Part shown: in pieces, positions 7,707 through 15,378 of the stretch | How positions within the stretch are numbered: position 1 is the first letter of the stretch | Layout of the letters: each line of letters begins with the position of its first letter | Source: Elusimicrobia bacterium UBA4817 | Lineage (GTDB): Bacteria; Elusimicrobiota; UBA8919 | NCBI GenBank assembly: GCA_002402375.1 | Contig: DHFT01000023.1 | Coordinates: 1 to 52,907, forward strand | DNA length: 52,907 nt | Reading direction: 5' to 3' | Program-made: the position numbers and the translations under genes | Notes under the pieces: generated by a model | What the model saw: the letters and a program-made list of their open reading frames with translations, nothing else | What the model was told of the DNA's origin: nothing | Database searches by the model: none

Positions 7707-7749
7707 GTAGCCCCCGACTTCAATCGGGGGTGAGCGAAGCGAATAGGAG
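7707..7749 (+). repeat. REP-like element (GTAG...GAATAGGAG) before ricT
   Basis: GTAG (7707-7710), stem CCCCCGA-cttcaa-TCGGGGG (7711-7730), tail TGAGCGAAGCGAATAGGAG. The AGGAG at 7745-7749 lies 6 nt before the ricT ATG and is its only evident Shine-Dalgarno. Confidence 0.85.
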
Positions 7750-7755
7750 AACAAT

Positions 7756-8538
7756 ATGCCGCTTGCCGTCGGAGTTCAAATAAGAAAAACAAAAGATGTA
7801 ATTTATTGTGATGCGGGTTCAATTGATGTGGCGATGAACAGCCATCTTCTGGTTGAGACAGAAAATGGGCTGGAAAGCGGAATTGTAGTTATACCGGAGC
7901 AGATGATAGATACGAAGGACCCGCTGAAAAAGGTCGTCAGGTTTTTTACTGAAGAAGATGCCAAACAGGTTGAGGAAAATAAGCAGAAAGCAAAAAAAAT
8001 GCTTCCGGTGATTTTAGAAAAAATAGAAAAACTCACCTTGAAAATGAATCTTTCAATGATTGAGTACACTTTTGAAAGAGTAAAACTTTTTATCTATTAT
8101 ACCGCCGAGGAGCGTGTGGATTTCCGTGATCTGCTGAAAGAACTTGGCGGTGTGCTTAAAACTAGAATTCAAATGGTCCAGATAGGCGTCCGTGACGAAG
8201 TAAAAATTTTAGGTTCACTCGGCCATTGCGGCGAGATTTGCTGTTGCCAAAGATTTTTGAAGGACTTTACGTCCGTGACAACCGATATGGTGAAAGACCA
8301 GAATCTATCTGTTAATCCTGCAAAAATTTCCGGCGTCTGCGGCCGGCTTATGTGCTGTATCGCATATGAGCACAATTTTTACATAACGGAGGGAAAAAAA
8401 TTTCCGCGCCCCGGCGATGAAGTTAAAACGTCGGATGGTAAAGGCAAGGTCACCGGCATAAACATTTTTAAGTCGGAAGTAACCGTTTTATTTGAGGACG
8501 GGCGAACCAAAAAATTTCACCCGAAGGACTTAAAATAA
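7756..8538 (+). CDS. ricT: PSP1-domain protein, RicT/YaaT-like
   Basis: The PSP1/RicT family begins with a VGVQIRKTKDVIYCDAG-type strand and carries conserved cysteines GHCGEICCCQRFL and SGVCGRLMCCIAYEH, which bind Fe-S clusters in the Bacillus Ric complex affecting RNase Y and sporulation regulators. All of these cysteines are present. The 260 residues match the family. Gene order holB-ricT-metG resembles that of Firmicutes (holB-yaaT-metS nearby), which supports the call. The ribosome-binding site is supplied by the palindromic repeat directly upstream. Confidence 0.88.
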   Translation: MPLAVGVQIRKTKDVIYCDAGSIDVAMNSHLLVETENGLESGIVVIPEQMIDTKDPLKKVVRFFTEEDAKQVEENKQKAKKMLPVILEKIEKLTLKMNLSMIEYTFERVKLFIYYTAEERVDFRDLLKELGGVLKTRIQMVQIGVRDEVKILGSLGHCGEICCCQRFLKDFTSVTTDMVKDQNLSVNPAKISGVCGRLMCCIAYEHNFYITEGKKFPRPGDEVKTSDGKGKVTGINIFKSEVTVLFEDGRTKKFHPKDLK

Positions 8539-8586
8539 ATTTGCGGAATAACCCGACTTTAGTCGGGTTGTCAATGAAGCAAATTT
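8537..8586 (+). repeat. Double-stem repeat (type A) upstream of metG
   Basis: Outer arms AAATTTGC (8537-8544) and GCAAATTT (8579-8586) enclose an inner hairpin ACCCGAC-ttta-GTCGGGT (8551-8568). The copy at 40948-40995 has different but still complementary arms. Both are followed by a GTAG-type element. Confidence 0.8.
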
Positions 8587-8596
8587 ACACAAAATT

Positions 8597-8631
8597 GTAG
8601 CCCGAACTTTAGTTCGGGTAAGCAAAGCGAA
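8597..8631 (+). repeat. REP-like element (GTAG type) upstream of metG
   Basis: GTAG (8597-8600), stem CCCGAAC-ttta-GTTCGGG (8601-8618), tail TAAGCAAAGCGAA. The stem differs from other copies at paired positions. The tail lacks the AGGAG found before ricT. Confidence 0.8.
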
Positions 8632-8633
8632 AT

Positions 8634-10061
8634 ATGAAAAAATTCTATATCACTACACCGATATACTATGCAAATGATAAGCCGCACCTCGGACATTCGT
8701 ACACCACTATTGCGGCGGATGTGCTCGCCAGATATTGTCGTCTCAAAAATAAGGATGTGTTTTTTCTTACCGGCACCGACGAGCACGGTTCAAAAATAGA
8801 AGAAGCGGCAAAACAGAATAACGTTACTTGTCAAAAATGGGTTAATAATAAAGTTGAAGATTTTAAGTTGTTATGGAAGCGGCTTAATATTTCAAACAAT
8901 GATTTCATAAGAACAACCGAAGAAAGACATATAAAAAAAGTCAAAGATGTCTTCAAAAAATTGCTGGAAAAAGGCGATATATTTAAGGGAAAGTATACGG
9001 GTTGGTATTGCGTCGCTTGTGAATCGTACTATACCGATACGCAACTTGTCGGCGGTAAATGTCCCGATTGTGCGAGAGATGTGGAGCGGTTGGAGGAAGA
9101 ATCCTATTTTTTCAAACTGTCAAAGTTTCAAAATGCACTGCTTGAACATTACGGGAAAAATCCCGATTTTATGCTGCCGAGTTGGCGTGCATCGGAGATG
9201 GTCAATTTTGTAAAATCCGGACTTAAAGATTTGTCCGTTTCAAGAAAAAATGTGAAATGGGGAATTACAGTCCCCGGCGACGAAACGCATACGGTTTATG
9301 TCTGGTTTGACGCTCTAATAAATTACATTTCTGCCGCTGAAGGCAAAGATATTTGGCCTTGCGACATACATTTTGTCGGAAAAGAGATTTTCAAGTTTCA
9401 CACGGTTATTTGGCCTGCCATGCTTTTGGCACTTGACATTCCCCTTCCGAAGACCGTTTTTGCCCACGGCTGGTGGACGGTCAACGGGGAAAAAATGTCA
9501 AAATCAAAAGGCAATTTTGTTGACCCGCATAAATTTATTGATAAATACGGCTGCGATGCATACAGATATTTTGTTTTGCGTCAGATTCCTTTCGGACAAG
9601 ACGGCGATTTTTCCGAAAAAAGTTTTCAGGATAGGTATAACAGCGACCTTGCTAACAATCTGGGTAATCTTATCTCCCGCACATTTTCAATGGTGGAGAA
9701 ATATTCTTTGCAAAATGTTGCACCGAAGGCAAGCAGTGAATTTCTTATCGGGAAATCGGTAAATAATTTTGATGAAAAATTTACAAAAAGCATGGAAAAG
9801 ATTGAATTAACTGCGTCTCTTGAATTGATATGGGAAATTATTGACGAGGCGAACAGAACCATTGATTCCGAAAAGCCGTGGGTTCTTTTTAAGTCGGACA
9901 AAGAAAGATTGAAAGCAGTTTTTGAAAATCTGCTGTCGGCGGTTGAAATAATATCAAAGGCGCTCGCGCCTTTTATGCCGGAGACAGCGGAAAAGATAAA
10001 AAAAATAATTGCGACTCAAAAGGTTTCTGCGCCGCTTTTCCCAAGGATCGCTCAGGAATAA
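8634..10061 (+). CDS. metG: Methionyl-tRNA synthetase
   Basis: A class I aminoacyl-tRNA synthetase with ITTPIYYANDKPHLGHSYT at the N-terminus (HIGH box HLGH), a zinc knuckle (CVACESYYTDTQLVGGKCPDC) in the connective peptide, and the KMSKS box (GEKMSKSKGNF) near residue 285. It is 475 residues long, so it ends after the anticodon-binding helical domain and lacks the C-terminal tRNA-binding EMAP/Trbp111 domain found in longer MetG. No good Shine-Dalgarno is visible; the ATG lies 2 nt after a REP-like element. tatD follows, as in many genomes. Confidence 0.96.
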   Translation: MKKFYITTPIYYANDKPHLGHSYTTIAADVLARYCRLKNKDVFFLTGTDEHGSKIEEAAKQNNVTCQKWVNNKVEDFKLLWKRLNISNNDFIRTTEERHIKKVKDVFKKLLEKGDIFKGKYTGWYCVACESYYTDTQLVGGKCPDCARDVERLEEESYFFKLSKFQNALLEHYGKNPDFMLPSWRASEMVNFVKSGLKDLSVSRKNVKWGITVPGDETHTVYVWFDALINYISAAEGKDIWPCDIHFVGKEIFKFHTVIWPAMLLALDIPLPKTVFAHGWWTVNGEKMSKSKGNFVDPHKFIDKYGCDAYRYFVLRQIPFGQDGDFSEKSFQDRYNSDLANNLGNLISRTFSMVEKYSLQNVAPKASSEFLIGKSVNNFDEKFTKSMEKIELTASLELIWEIIDEANRTIDSEKPWVLFKSDKERLKAVFENLLSAVEIISKALAPFMPETAEKIKKIIATQKVSAPLFPRIAQE

Positions 10062-10099
10062 ATTTCTTTGAGATACTCGTCAGAACTCGCGGCGCTATA

Positions 10100-10115
10100 G
10101 TCCCGCTTTCGGGAC
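10100..10115. repeat. Short palindrome between metG and tatD
   Basis: GTCCCG-cttt-CGGGAC. The 141-bp gap around it has no ORF of note. Its reverse strand contains an ACGGAGCGAGGGAGAAAT-like string typical of dispersed repeats. Confidence 0.5.
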
Positions 10116-10202
10116 AATTTGCTTCTGGAAAGAAAAAGTCGCAAATTGAGGCTCTTCAGAAATTTCTCCCTCGCTCCGTTAGTAATTGGGTTTGAAAATT
10201 TA

Positions 10203-10943
10203 ATGATTGACACGCATTGCCATTTGCTTGACGGTTCGTTTGATAATGACAGAAAAAAAGTTATTGAGAGAGCGTTCTCGGAAGGCATTACAAAAATAAT
10301 TGAAATAAGTTGCGAGCCGGTTATTTGGCAGCGGTCTTTGTTCCTGTGCGAGAACCACAAAAACATTTTTTGTGCCATCGGAATTCATCCGAATGATGCC
10401 GATAAGTTCGTTGATTTTTCAAATTTTTTGACCAATGAAAAAATAGTTGCTGTCGGTGAATGCGGGCTTGATTATTACAGGAACAGAATTGACAAAGAAA
10501 CACAAATTGCCGTTTTTGAAAAGCAACTTGAAATCGCCGAAAAATTCAAGAAGCCGGTGATAATTCACTGTCGTCAGGCGGAAGAAGATGCGTATAAAAT
10601 TTTAGACGGACATAAAAATATAAAAGGGGTTATTCACTGTTTTTCGTCGACGGTTGAATTTGCGGAAAAGTTTTTGCAATTAGGATTTTATATCGGAATT
10701 GACGGGCCGGTAACATATCCCAACGCAAAGGTCTTGAGGGAAGTCGTAAAAATTGTGCCCGTTGAAAAAATGCTGCTTGAAACGGATTCGCCGTATTTGC
10801 CGCCTCAAGATTTCAGAGGCAAACGGAACGAACCGTCATACATAAAGTTTATTGCCGAAAAAATCGCAGAAATAAAAAATATGCCGGTTTCCGAGATTTC
10901 AAGAATTACCGCCGACAACGCTAAGAATTTATTCGGGATATAA
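10203..10943 (+). CDS. tatD: TatD-family metal-dependent DNase
   Basis: TatD-type amidohydrolase fold, 246 residues. Metal ligands and signatures are visible: IDTHCHL at the N-terminus, VGECGLDYYR, VIIHCRQAEED, VIHCFSS and LETDSPYLPP. The frame is open upstream to 10119, but those codons are intergenic repeat DNA and MIDTHCHL is the standard start. It follows metG, a common pairing, and probably acts in DNA repair or degradation as a 3'-5' exonuclease. Confidence 0.94.
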   Translation: MIDTHCHLLDGSFDNDRKKVIERAFSEGITKIIEISCEPVIWQRSLFLCENHKNIFCAIGIHPNDADKFVDFSNFLTNEKIVAVGECGLDYYRNRIDKETQIAVFEKQLEIAEKFKKPVIIHCRQAEEDAYKILDGHKNIKGVIHCFSSTVEFAEKFLQLGFYIGIDGPVTYPNAKVLREVVKIVPVEKMLLETDSPYLPPQDFRGKRNEPSYIKFIAEKIAEIKNMPVSEISRITADNAKNLFGI

Positions 10944-10946
10944 AAT

Positions 10947-11123
10947 ATGGGAACATTATTATTAGAAAAAAAATTAAACTTAATACAAACATGGTTGAAA
11001 ACAACATCCGAACCCCTTGATGATTGGGATTGGGATGGAGAAATTTTAACAATTTGGTTAAATAATAAACTTATAGAAAAATATACCAATAAAGATTTAA
11101 AAGAAGTTATAAGAGATTTTTAA
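10947..11123 (+). CDS. Small acidic hypothetical protein (58 aa)
   Basis: ATG at 10947 to TAA at 11121-11123, 3 bp after tatD. The peptide contains EPLDDWDWDGEI and ends KEVIRDF. It is AT-rich in base use like the restriction genes that follow. It has no recognised domain; it could be a small partner of the restriction-modification system or a remnant. Confidence 0.45.
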   Translation: MGTLLLEKKLNLIQTWLKTTSEPLDDWDWDGEILTIWLNNKLIEKYTNKDLKEVIRDF

Positions 11124-11212
11124 GATGGTGCAAGAGGAAACTGTTATAAAAACTTTTGAAAATTGTCTATGAATTTGCGAATAACTTAACTAGTTCAAGT
11201 GAGAGTAAGAAC

Positions 11213-12031
11213 ATGGATAAAGATAACAAAAAGAAAGAGGTTTTGGAAAAAATATTCAAAATATGCAAAGATAAAAATGATTTTGTTTTTGATAATGATT
11301 TGGTAAAAACAATTTCAAGAAAAGTCGGATTTCAAAATCACTTTGATGTAACAAAACTTGATACCAAAAGTAAACTGCCGAAGATTTTAGCAAAAAACGA
11401 TTATGCACTTATTCATCTCGGTAGCGGTAGGCATAAATTTATTAAAGGTATTGACAAGGTCTATCATAATTTTGAACCTGTAAAAAGTAAAATCAACTGG
11501 GAGTATAAAAAATCTCTCCTTAACCAGTATAATACCAGCGAATCAAATATTTTATCGGTTGCGAATAATCAAAGAATTTTACATCATTTTTTGTTTGAGC
11601 AAGACAAGGAATTTGACGATTCGGATATTTCTCAAAGACCGAAAACATATTTTCCGCACAGAACTAAAACTGATTTAGAATATGGTTTCGGCAATGATTT
11701 GAAAGTAAAAATGGAAAACATTCAGATTGAGATTGACTTGACTATTGAGTATAAGGGTAGTATAGGAATATTTGAAGCAAAAAATGGCGAGCCCGACAAT
11801 TTCAGTATTTACCAAATATATCATCCGTTTTTATATTATTATAATGCGAAACAACGGCCTGAACTGAATGAGAAAATCAAAAACATTATTTGCGTCTATG
11901 CAGTCAGAAATAATATAAAAAATGCCGATTGTATAAATTTATGGGCATATACGTTTGAAAAACCGTTTGATATAACATCTATAAAATTTGTCAAATCTAC
12001 TACCTATAAGTTAATCAATCAGAATGGATAA
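11213..12031 (+). CDS. Putative type II restriction endonuclease (PD-(D/E)XK)
   Basis: It lies 5 bp upstream of a DNA methyltransferase gene. A catalytic PD-(D/E)XK pattern is visible at about residues 173-190: IEID followed 12 residues after the Asp by EAK (FEAKNG). The rest has no strong motif, as usual for restriction enzymes; a segment KNDYALIHLGSGRHKFI follows the N-terminal helical part. The ATG at 11213 (MDKDNKKK) is chosen; an in-frame TTG at 11156 would add 19 residues. A 14-codon ORF from 11125 ends just inside the extended frame and may be a decayed start. Specificity cannot be read from the sequence. Confidence 0.7.
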   Translation: MDKDNKKKEVLEKIFKICKDKNDFVFDNDLVKTISRKVGFQNHFDVTKLDTKSKLPKILAKNDYALIHLGSGRHKFIKGIDKVYHNFEPVKSKINWEYKKSLLNQYNTSESNILSVANNQRILHHFLFEQDKEFDDSDISQRPKTYFPHRTKTDLEYGFGNDLKVKMENIQIEIDLTIEYKGSIGIFEAKNGEPDNFSIYQIYHPFLYYYNAKQRPELNEKIKNIICVYAVRNNIKNADCINLWAYTFEKPFDITSIKFVKSTTYKLINQNG

Positions 12032-12036
12032 ATTGT

Positions 12037-12891
12037 ATGTTGGAAGATATAAAAAACCAAGTTTTTAATGAAGATATTTTAAAAGTATTAAAAAAAATAC
12101 CTGATAATACTATTGATATGGTCTATGGTGACCCGGATTATAACGTCGGAATAAAATACGGCAATAGGTCATATACTAAAACCTTTGACGAATACATTGA
12201 GTGGTACATTGAGTTAGTAAAAGAATCATTCAGGGTGCTTAAAAATTCGGGAAATATGTTTTTGATAAATTATCCGAAGCAAAACGCACATTTGCGGGTA
12301 AAATATTTGGATGATGTTTGCTACGAAGTTGCAGATTATGTATGGGTTTATAATACAAATGTAGGACATTCGCCGAGTCGCTTTACTACGGCTCATAGAA
12401 GTATTTTACATTGTAAAAAAACAAAAAATAATAAATTCTATAAGGAAAATGTGGCTGTTCCGTATAAGAATCCTACGGATAAAAGAATTATGCAAAATTT
12501 AGCGAACGGTTCAAAAGGACGAATGCCTTACAGTTGGTTTTATTTTGATTTAGTAAAAAATGTAAGCAAAGAAAAAACTTTTCATGCTTGTCAGATACCG
12601 CAAAAACTTTCGGAAATGCTGATTAAATCATGTACGCAGCCGAAAGATATTGTTTTAATTCTTTTCGGCGGCAGCGGTTCGGAAATAGAAATATGCAAAA
12701 ATCTCAAACGGTATTATGTATCCGCAGAACTTGACGAAAAATATCATAAAATGATAGTTGACAGATTAGAAAAAGGACAAATAGAACAAAAATATAGATT
12801 GAATTTGAAAAAATACGATTCCCAAAATATGAATTCATTACAACTTTCGTTTTTTGAAAGGTCACAGAGATATTTATCAAGAAGTAAATAG
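12037..12891 (+). CDS. DNA adenine-N6/cytosine-N4 methyltransferase of a type II R-M system
   Basis: It transfers methyl from S-adenosylmethionine to an exocyclic amino group in DNA. The catalytic motif is DPDYNVG near residue 31, a variant of DPPY. The AdoMet-binding motif LFGGSGSE comes near residue 210, so the order (catalytic motif first) is that of beta-class enzymes. The 284 residues are typical. It is paired with the endonuclease gene 5 bp upstream, and the ORFs share AT-rich base use that differs from neighbouring core genes, suggesting horizontal transfer. Confidence 0.85.
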   Translation: MLEDIKNQVFNEDILKVLKKIPDNTIDMVYGDPDYNVGIKYGNRSYTKTFDEYIEWYIELVKESFRVLKNSGNMFLINYPKQNAHLRVKYLDDVCYEVADYVWVYNTNVGHSPSRFTTAHRSILHCKKTKNNKFYKENVAVPYKNPTDKRIMQNLANGSKGRMPYSWFYFDLVKNVSKEKTFHACQIPQKLSEMLIKSCTQPKDIVLILFGGSGSEIEICKNLKRYYVSAELDEKYHKMIVDRLEKGQIEQKYRLNLKKYDSQNMNSLQLSFFERSQRYLSRSK

Positions 12892-12938
12892 AATCTTAAA
12901 ACTTGAAAAAAGATTTTAGGAATGCAAATGAAGTTTCG

Positions 12939-12960
12939 TACTTTCGTAGTTGCGAAAGTA
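12939..12960. repeat. Imperfect hairpin TACTTTCG/CGAAAGTA
   Basis: TACTTTCG (12939-12946) and CGAAAGTA (12953-12960), related to the repeat at 1553-1588. It lies between the methyltransferase and the HEPN/MNT promoter. Confidence 0.55.
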
Positions 12961-13010
12961 GTATAATAGATTGGGTTTTTCATATAAGCGTGCAAAAAAT
13001 GGGGCCGAGC

Positions 13011-13030
13011 CCGGCGATTAAAATCGCCGG
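13011..13030. repeat. Perfect palindrome CCGGCGATT/AATCGCCGG
   Basis: Nine-bp arms with a 2-bp centre, much more GC-rich than the surrounding sequence. With 12939-12960 it is the only structure in the 245-bp gap 12892-13136 besides the promoter. It could end transcription from the R-M genes, but no T-run follows. Confidence 0.6.
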
Positions 13031-13076
13031 TAATGATTGCGGGAATTAAGGGAAATTTTATTCTTATAAGTTTCCA

Positions 13077-13104
13077 TTGACAAAGTTGATTATATGTATA
13101 TAAT
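13077..13104 (+). promoter_or_regulatory. Promoter of the HEPN/MNT pair
   Basis: -35 TTGACA (13077-13082), 16-bp spacer, -10 TATAAT (13099-13104). A Shine-Dalgarno AGGAG (13123-13127) follows 9 nt before the ATG, so this transcript has a short leader. Confidence 0.75.
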
Positions 13105-13122
13105 ATGTTCCATATGGAACAT
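13105..13122. promoter_or_regulatory. Perfect 18-bp palindrome at the transcription start: probable operator
   Basis: ATGTTCCATATGGAACAT directly abuts the -10 box and covers the expected start site. The first gene downstream encodes a winged-helix domain fused to a nucleotidyltransferase, the obvious candidate to bind it. Autoregulation is inferred. Confidence 0.7.
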
Positions 13123-13136
13123 AGGAGTTACACACT

Positions 13137-13754
13137 ATGAAATTTAATAATATTGTTGACGGGATATTCTCGCATTCTGTGCGGGTCAAAATTTTGAGAT
13201 TTCTCGTTAATAATGAAACCGAGATGACGGGAAGAGAACTTGCCGGTTTCTGCGGTGTTTCCCATACGCAGGTCTACAGGTCTTTAGGCGACCTCGTATC
13301 ACAGGGAATCGTAAAAATGAAACGCGCCGGTAGGGCGCATTTGTATTCGCTCAACGGAAAAAATATTGTGGTAAGGGATATTTTGGGTCCTTTTTTTAAA
13401 AAAGAACAAAACGTTCTCACGAATACGGTTAAAAATCTTTTCGGGAAAATATCGGTTAATCTGCTGTCGCTGGTTATTTTTGGCAGTATGGCTGACGGTA
13501 CCGAGAAATCTTACAGTGATGTAGATATTTTCATTCTTGTTAAAGACGACAAAACAAAAAAATTACTTGAAAAAATGCTTCCGGATATAGAAGCGGATTT
13601 TTATGAAATGTCGGGCAGCAGATTGTCGCCCGTTGTTTTTACGCTGCCGGAATTGAAAAAAAGTGCAGTCGTCAATAAGACCCTTTTAGAAAAAATCTTT
13701 TCGGGAAAAATTATTATGGGCGTTTCTCCGAGGGAGTTCGTTTATGGTAAGTAA
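13137..13754 (+). CDS. Winged-helix/MNT-type nucleotidyltransferase fusion (putative antitoxin and autorepressor)
   Basis: Residues about 1-75 form a winged helix-turn-helix (SVRVKILRFLV, GRELAGFCGVSHTQVYRSLGDLVSQGIV, RAGRAHLYSLN). Residues about 105-175 carry a minimal nucleotidyltransferase core: GSMADGTEKSYSDVDIFILV holds the GS and the D-x-D metal ligands. MNT proteins neutralise HEPN toxins by oligo-AMPylation in known pairs. Here the MNT is fused to a DNA-binding domain and sits behind a palindromic promoter, so it may both silence and repress its partner. It overlaps the HEPN gene by 11 bp. Confidence 0.82.
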   Translation: MKFNNIVDGIFSHSVRVKILRFLVNNETEMTGRELAGFCGVSHTQVYRSLGDLVSQGIVKMKRAGRAHLYSLNGKNIVVRDILGPFFKKEQNVLTNTVKNLFGKISVNLLSLVIFGSMADGTEKSYSDVDIFILVKDDKTKKLLEKMLPDIEADFYEMSGSRLSPVVFTLPELKKSAVVNKTLLEKIFSGKIIMGVSPREFVYGK

Positions 13755-14145
13755 AATATCCCGAAAATCCCGAGAGAAATCTTCATATTCTAATTATCTC
13801 AAAAAAGCAAAGCAATTCGGCGAAACTATGAGCAAGTGTTTCAACGACCGCAACTACGATGCCGCTGCGTTAAACGGAATACACGCGATTATTTCCGGAA
13901 TAGACGCCGTCCTTGTATTTCGGCACGGAATTGTAAGTTCAAGTCAAAACCACGAAGATGCGGTTAAACTTTTAATTGAGTTAATCCCGGAAGGTAAGAC
14001 ACAGGCAAAACATGCGTTGGCAGTGATAAGAAGAAAAAATATAGTTGAATATATGGATACTTTATGCAGCGAATCGGATGTTTTAGAAATAATGAAACAT
14101 ACCGAAAGATTTTTTACATGGGTTAAAACGAAACTTCCCGATTAA
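13744..14145 (+). CDS. HEPN-domain protein (putative toxin of the MNT pair)
   Basis: An all-helical 133-residue protein with HEPN-like pattern: LKKAKQFGETMSKCFNDRNYDAAALNGIHAIISGIDAVLVFRHG reads as the first helices, and IRRKNIVEYMDTL stands where HEPN RNases have R-x4-6-H. The His is replaced: the motif is RKNIVEY, as in HEPN branches with an R..EY signature. It may therefore be weak or inactive as an RNase, or use other residues. It is translationally coupled to the winged-helix MNT gene. Confidence 0.72.
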   Translation: MVSKISRKSREKSSYSNYLKKAKQFGETMSKCFNDRNYDAAALNGIHAIISGIDAVLVFRHGIVSSSQNHEDAVKLLIELIPEGKTQAKHALAVIRRKNIVEYMDTLCSESDVLEIMKHTERFFTWVKTKLPD

Positions 14146-14174
14146 TAAATCAAGTTTCGTAGCTTCGTAGTTAT

Positions 14175-14290
14175 GACCGAAGGAAATCCCTTTAGGGACG
14201 AAAGTAGCGACCGTAGGGAGTCCCTTTAGGGATTGAATAGGTCGGGTTTTACAGACGGTGAAGTGACCGAAGGTAATCCCCTTGCGGGAC
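14175..14290 (+). repeat. Cluster of three hairpin repeats with TCCC/GGGA cores
   Basis: Three related units: gaccgaagg...ATCCCTTTAGGGAc (from 14175), GTAG-ggag-TCCCTTTAGGGA-tt-GAATAGG (14213-14241), and gaccgaagg...ATCCCCTTGCGGGAc (to about 14289). The middle one has the same GTAG and GAATAGG ends as the elements in hypE and before ricT. They fill the gap between the HEPN and aldolase genes. Confidence 0.75.
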
Positions 14291-14320
14291 AAAAAACAAA
14301 ACAGCGGTTTCGGAGGAAAA

Positions 14321-14887
14321 ATGTTTAACGACATTATTAAATTCGGAAGGGAAATGATGATGCAGGGACTGAACAATTCGCACAGCGGGAATGTTTCCTG
14401 TCGTCGGGCAAACACTATATACATTACCCGTCATGGCGCTCGGCTCGGTGATTTATCATTTCAGGATTTTGTAGCGGTCAATCTCAAAGATGACCGGCGG
14501 GATAAGGATGCGTCGGTTGAAATTAAGGTTCACAGGGCGATTTATCTCGCTAATCCGCAGGTGGCTGCGATTGTTCACGCGCATCCGCCGCATGCAATTG
14601 CTCTTTCGCTCAACTTTGATAAAATTATTCCGGTTGATATGGAGGGCAGTTATTATCTGCCGGAAATTCCTGTTTTAACCGAATGTAAAGAGGTTATATC
14701 TTCCGAATGCGTAGCGGAAAATCTTCCTCAACTTTTTAAGATACACAAAGTTGTCGTAGTAAAAGGTCACGGCTCTTTCGCAGTAGGAAAAAATTTTGAA
14801 GAAGCGTATCTGTATACTTCTGTGTGTGAAAGTGCATCTAAAATAATAATCTTAAATAAGACGGCAAAACTCGGAGGAATAAAATGA
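14321..14887 (+). CDS. Class II aldolase/adducin-family protein
   Basis: Zinc-dependent class II aldolase fold of 188 residues, like L-fuculose- or L-ribulose-phosphate aldolases or methylthioribulose-phosphate dehydratase. Zinc ligands are in VHAHPPHAIALSL (HAHPPH), with a further His in VKGHGSFAVG. SHSGNVSCR matches the conserved SGNxS phosphate site. The start is the ATG at 14321, preceded by CGGAGG; the frame is open from 14282, but that is repeat DNA. The substrate cannot be assigned. It overlaps the following gene by 4 bp. Confidence 0.85.
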   Translation: MFNDIIKFGREMMMQGLNNSHSGNVSCRRANTIYITRHGARLGDLSFQDFVAVNLKDDRRDKDASVEIKVHRAIYLANPQVAAIVHAHPPHAIALSLNFDKIIPVDMEGSYYLPEIPVLTECKEVISSECVAENLPQLFKIHKVVVVKGHGSFAVGKNFEEAYLYTSVCESASKIIILNKTAKLGGIK

Positions 14888-15378
14888 CGAAAAAAATTCT
14901 TTTGTGGACAGGATTTATTTTAGGGATTGCCATTGTGGCGTTTCCTTCTTTGATGCTGGTTGAAAGGGTACGGGGGATGAGAGAATCAAAGCAGAAAGTC
15001 ATAAAAGAAACGCCGGTGAAACCGGCACCGGTTAAAAGAGAGCGACCTCCGCGACCGCAGGAAGTCCCCGTAGAGCAAAAAGCAGCCATTGAAGAAAAAA
15101 CGGGGTATCCGAGGATAACAGAAAGCGGAGTGGTTTTTCAGCATAAAGCCGATACTGCACAAAAAGTTTTTGTTGCGGGAACATTCAATAACTGGGATGG
15201 AAGAAAAGGGGTTATGGCTAAAAATCCTGACGGTTTCTGGGAAGCGACATTAAAAATCAAACCCGGCAGATACACTTATAAATTCAAAGCTGACGGGGTG
15301 TGGTCGTTGGACCCGCAGAATCCGGTTTCTGCCGACGACGGTAAAGGCGGCCGGGTATCTGTTTTAATTGTAAAATGA
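14884..15378 (+). CDS. Membrane-anchored CBM48/AMPK-type glycogen-binding domain protein
   Basis: One N-terminal membrane helix (ILLWTGFILGIAIVAFPSLMLV, residues 5-26) is followed by a Pro/Lys/Glu linker and a CBM48-like domain at about 85-164. The domain shows VFVAGTFNNWDGRKGVM, DGFWEATLKIKPGRYTYKFKADGVW and a DPQNPVSADD tail, all typical of the AMPK glycogen-binding fold. No catalytic domain is attached. ATGA coupling to the next gene suggests a shared function in binding alpha-glucan or envelope polysaccharide outside the membrane. Confidence 0.85.
   Translation: MTKKILLWTGFILGIAIVAFPSLMLVERVRGMRESKQKVIKETPVKPAPVKRERPPRPQEVPVEQKAAIEEKTGYPRITESGVVFQHKADTAQKVFVAGTFNNWDGRKGVMAKNPDGFWEATLKIKPGRYTYKFKADGVWSLDPQNPVSADDGKGGRVSVLIVK

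Noticed and set aside
14175..14290. Three hairpin units looked like a mini CRISPR array
   Set aside because: Units are palindromic, of unequal length and spacing, and there are no cas genes; they match dispersed elements elsewhere.
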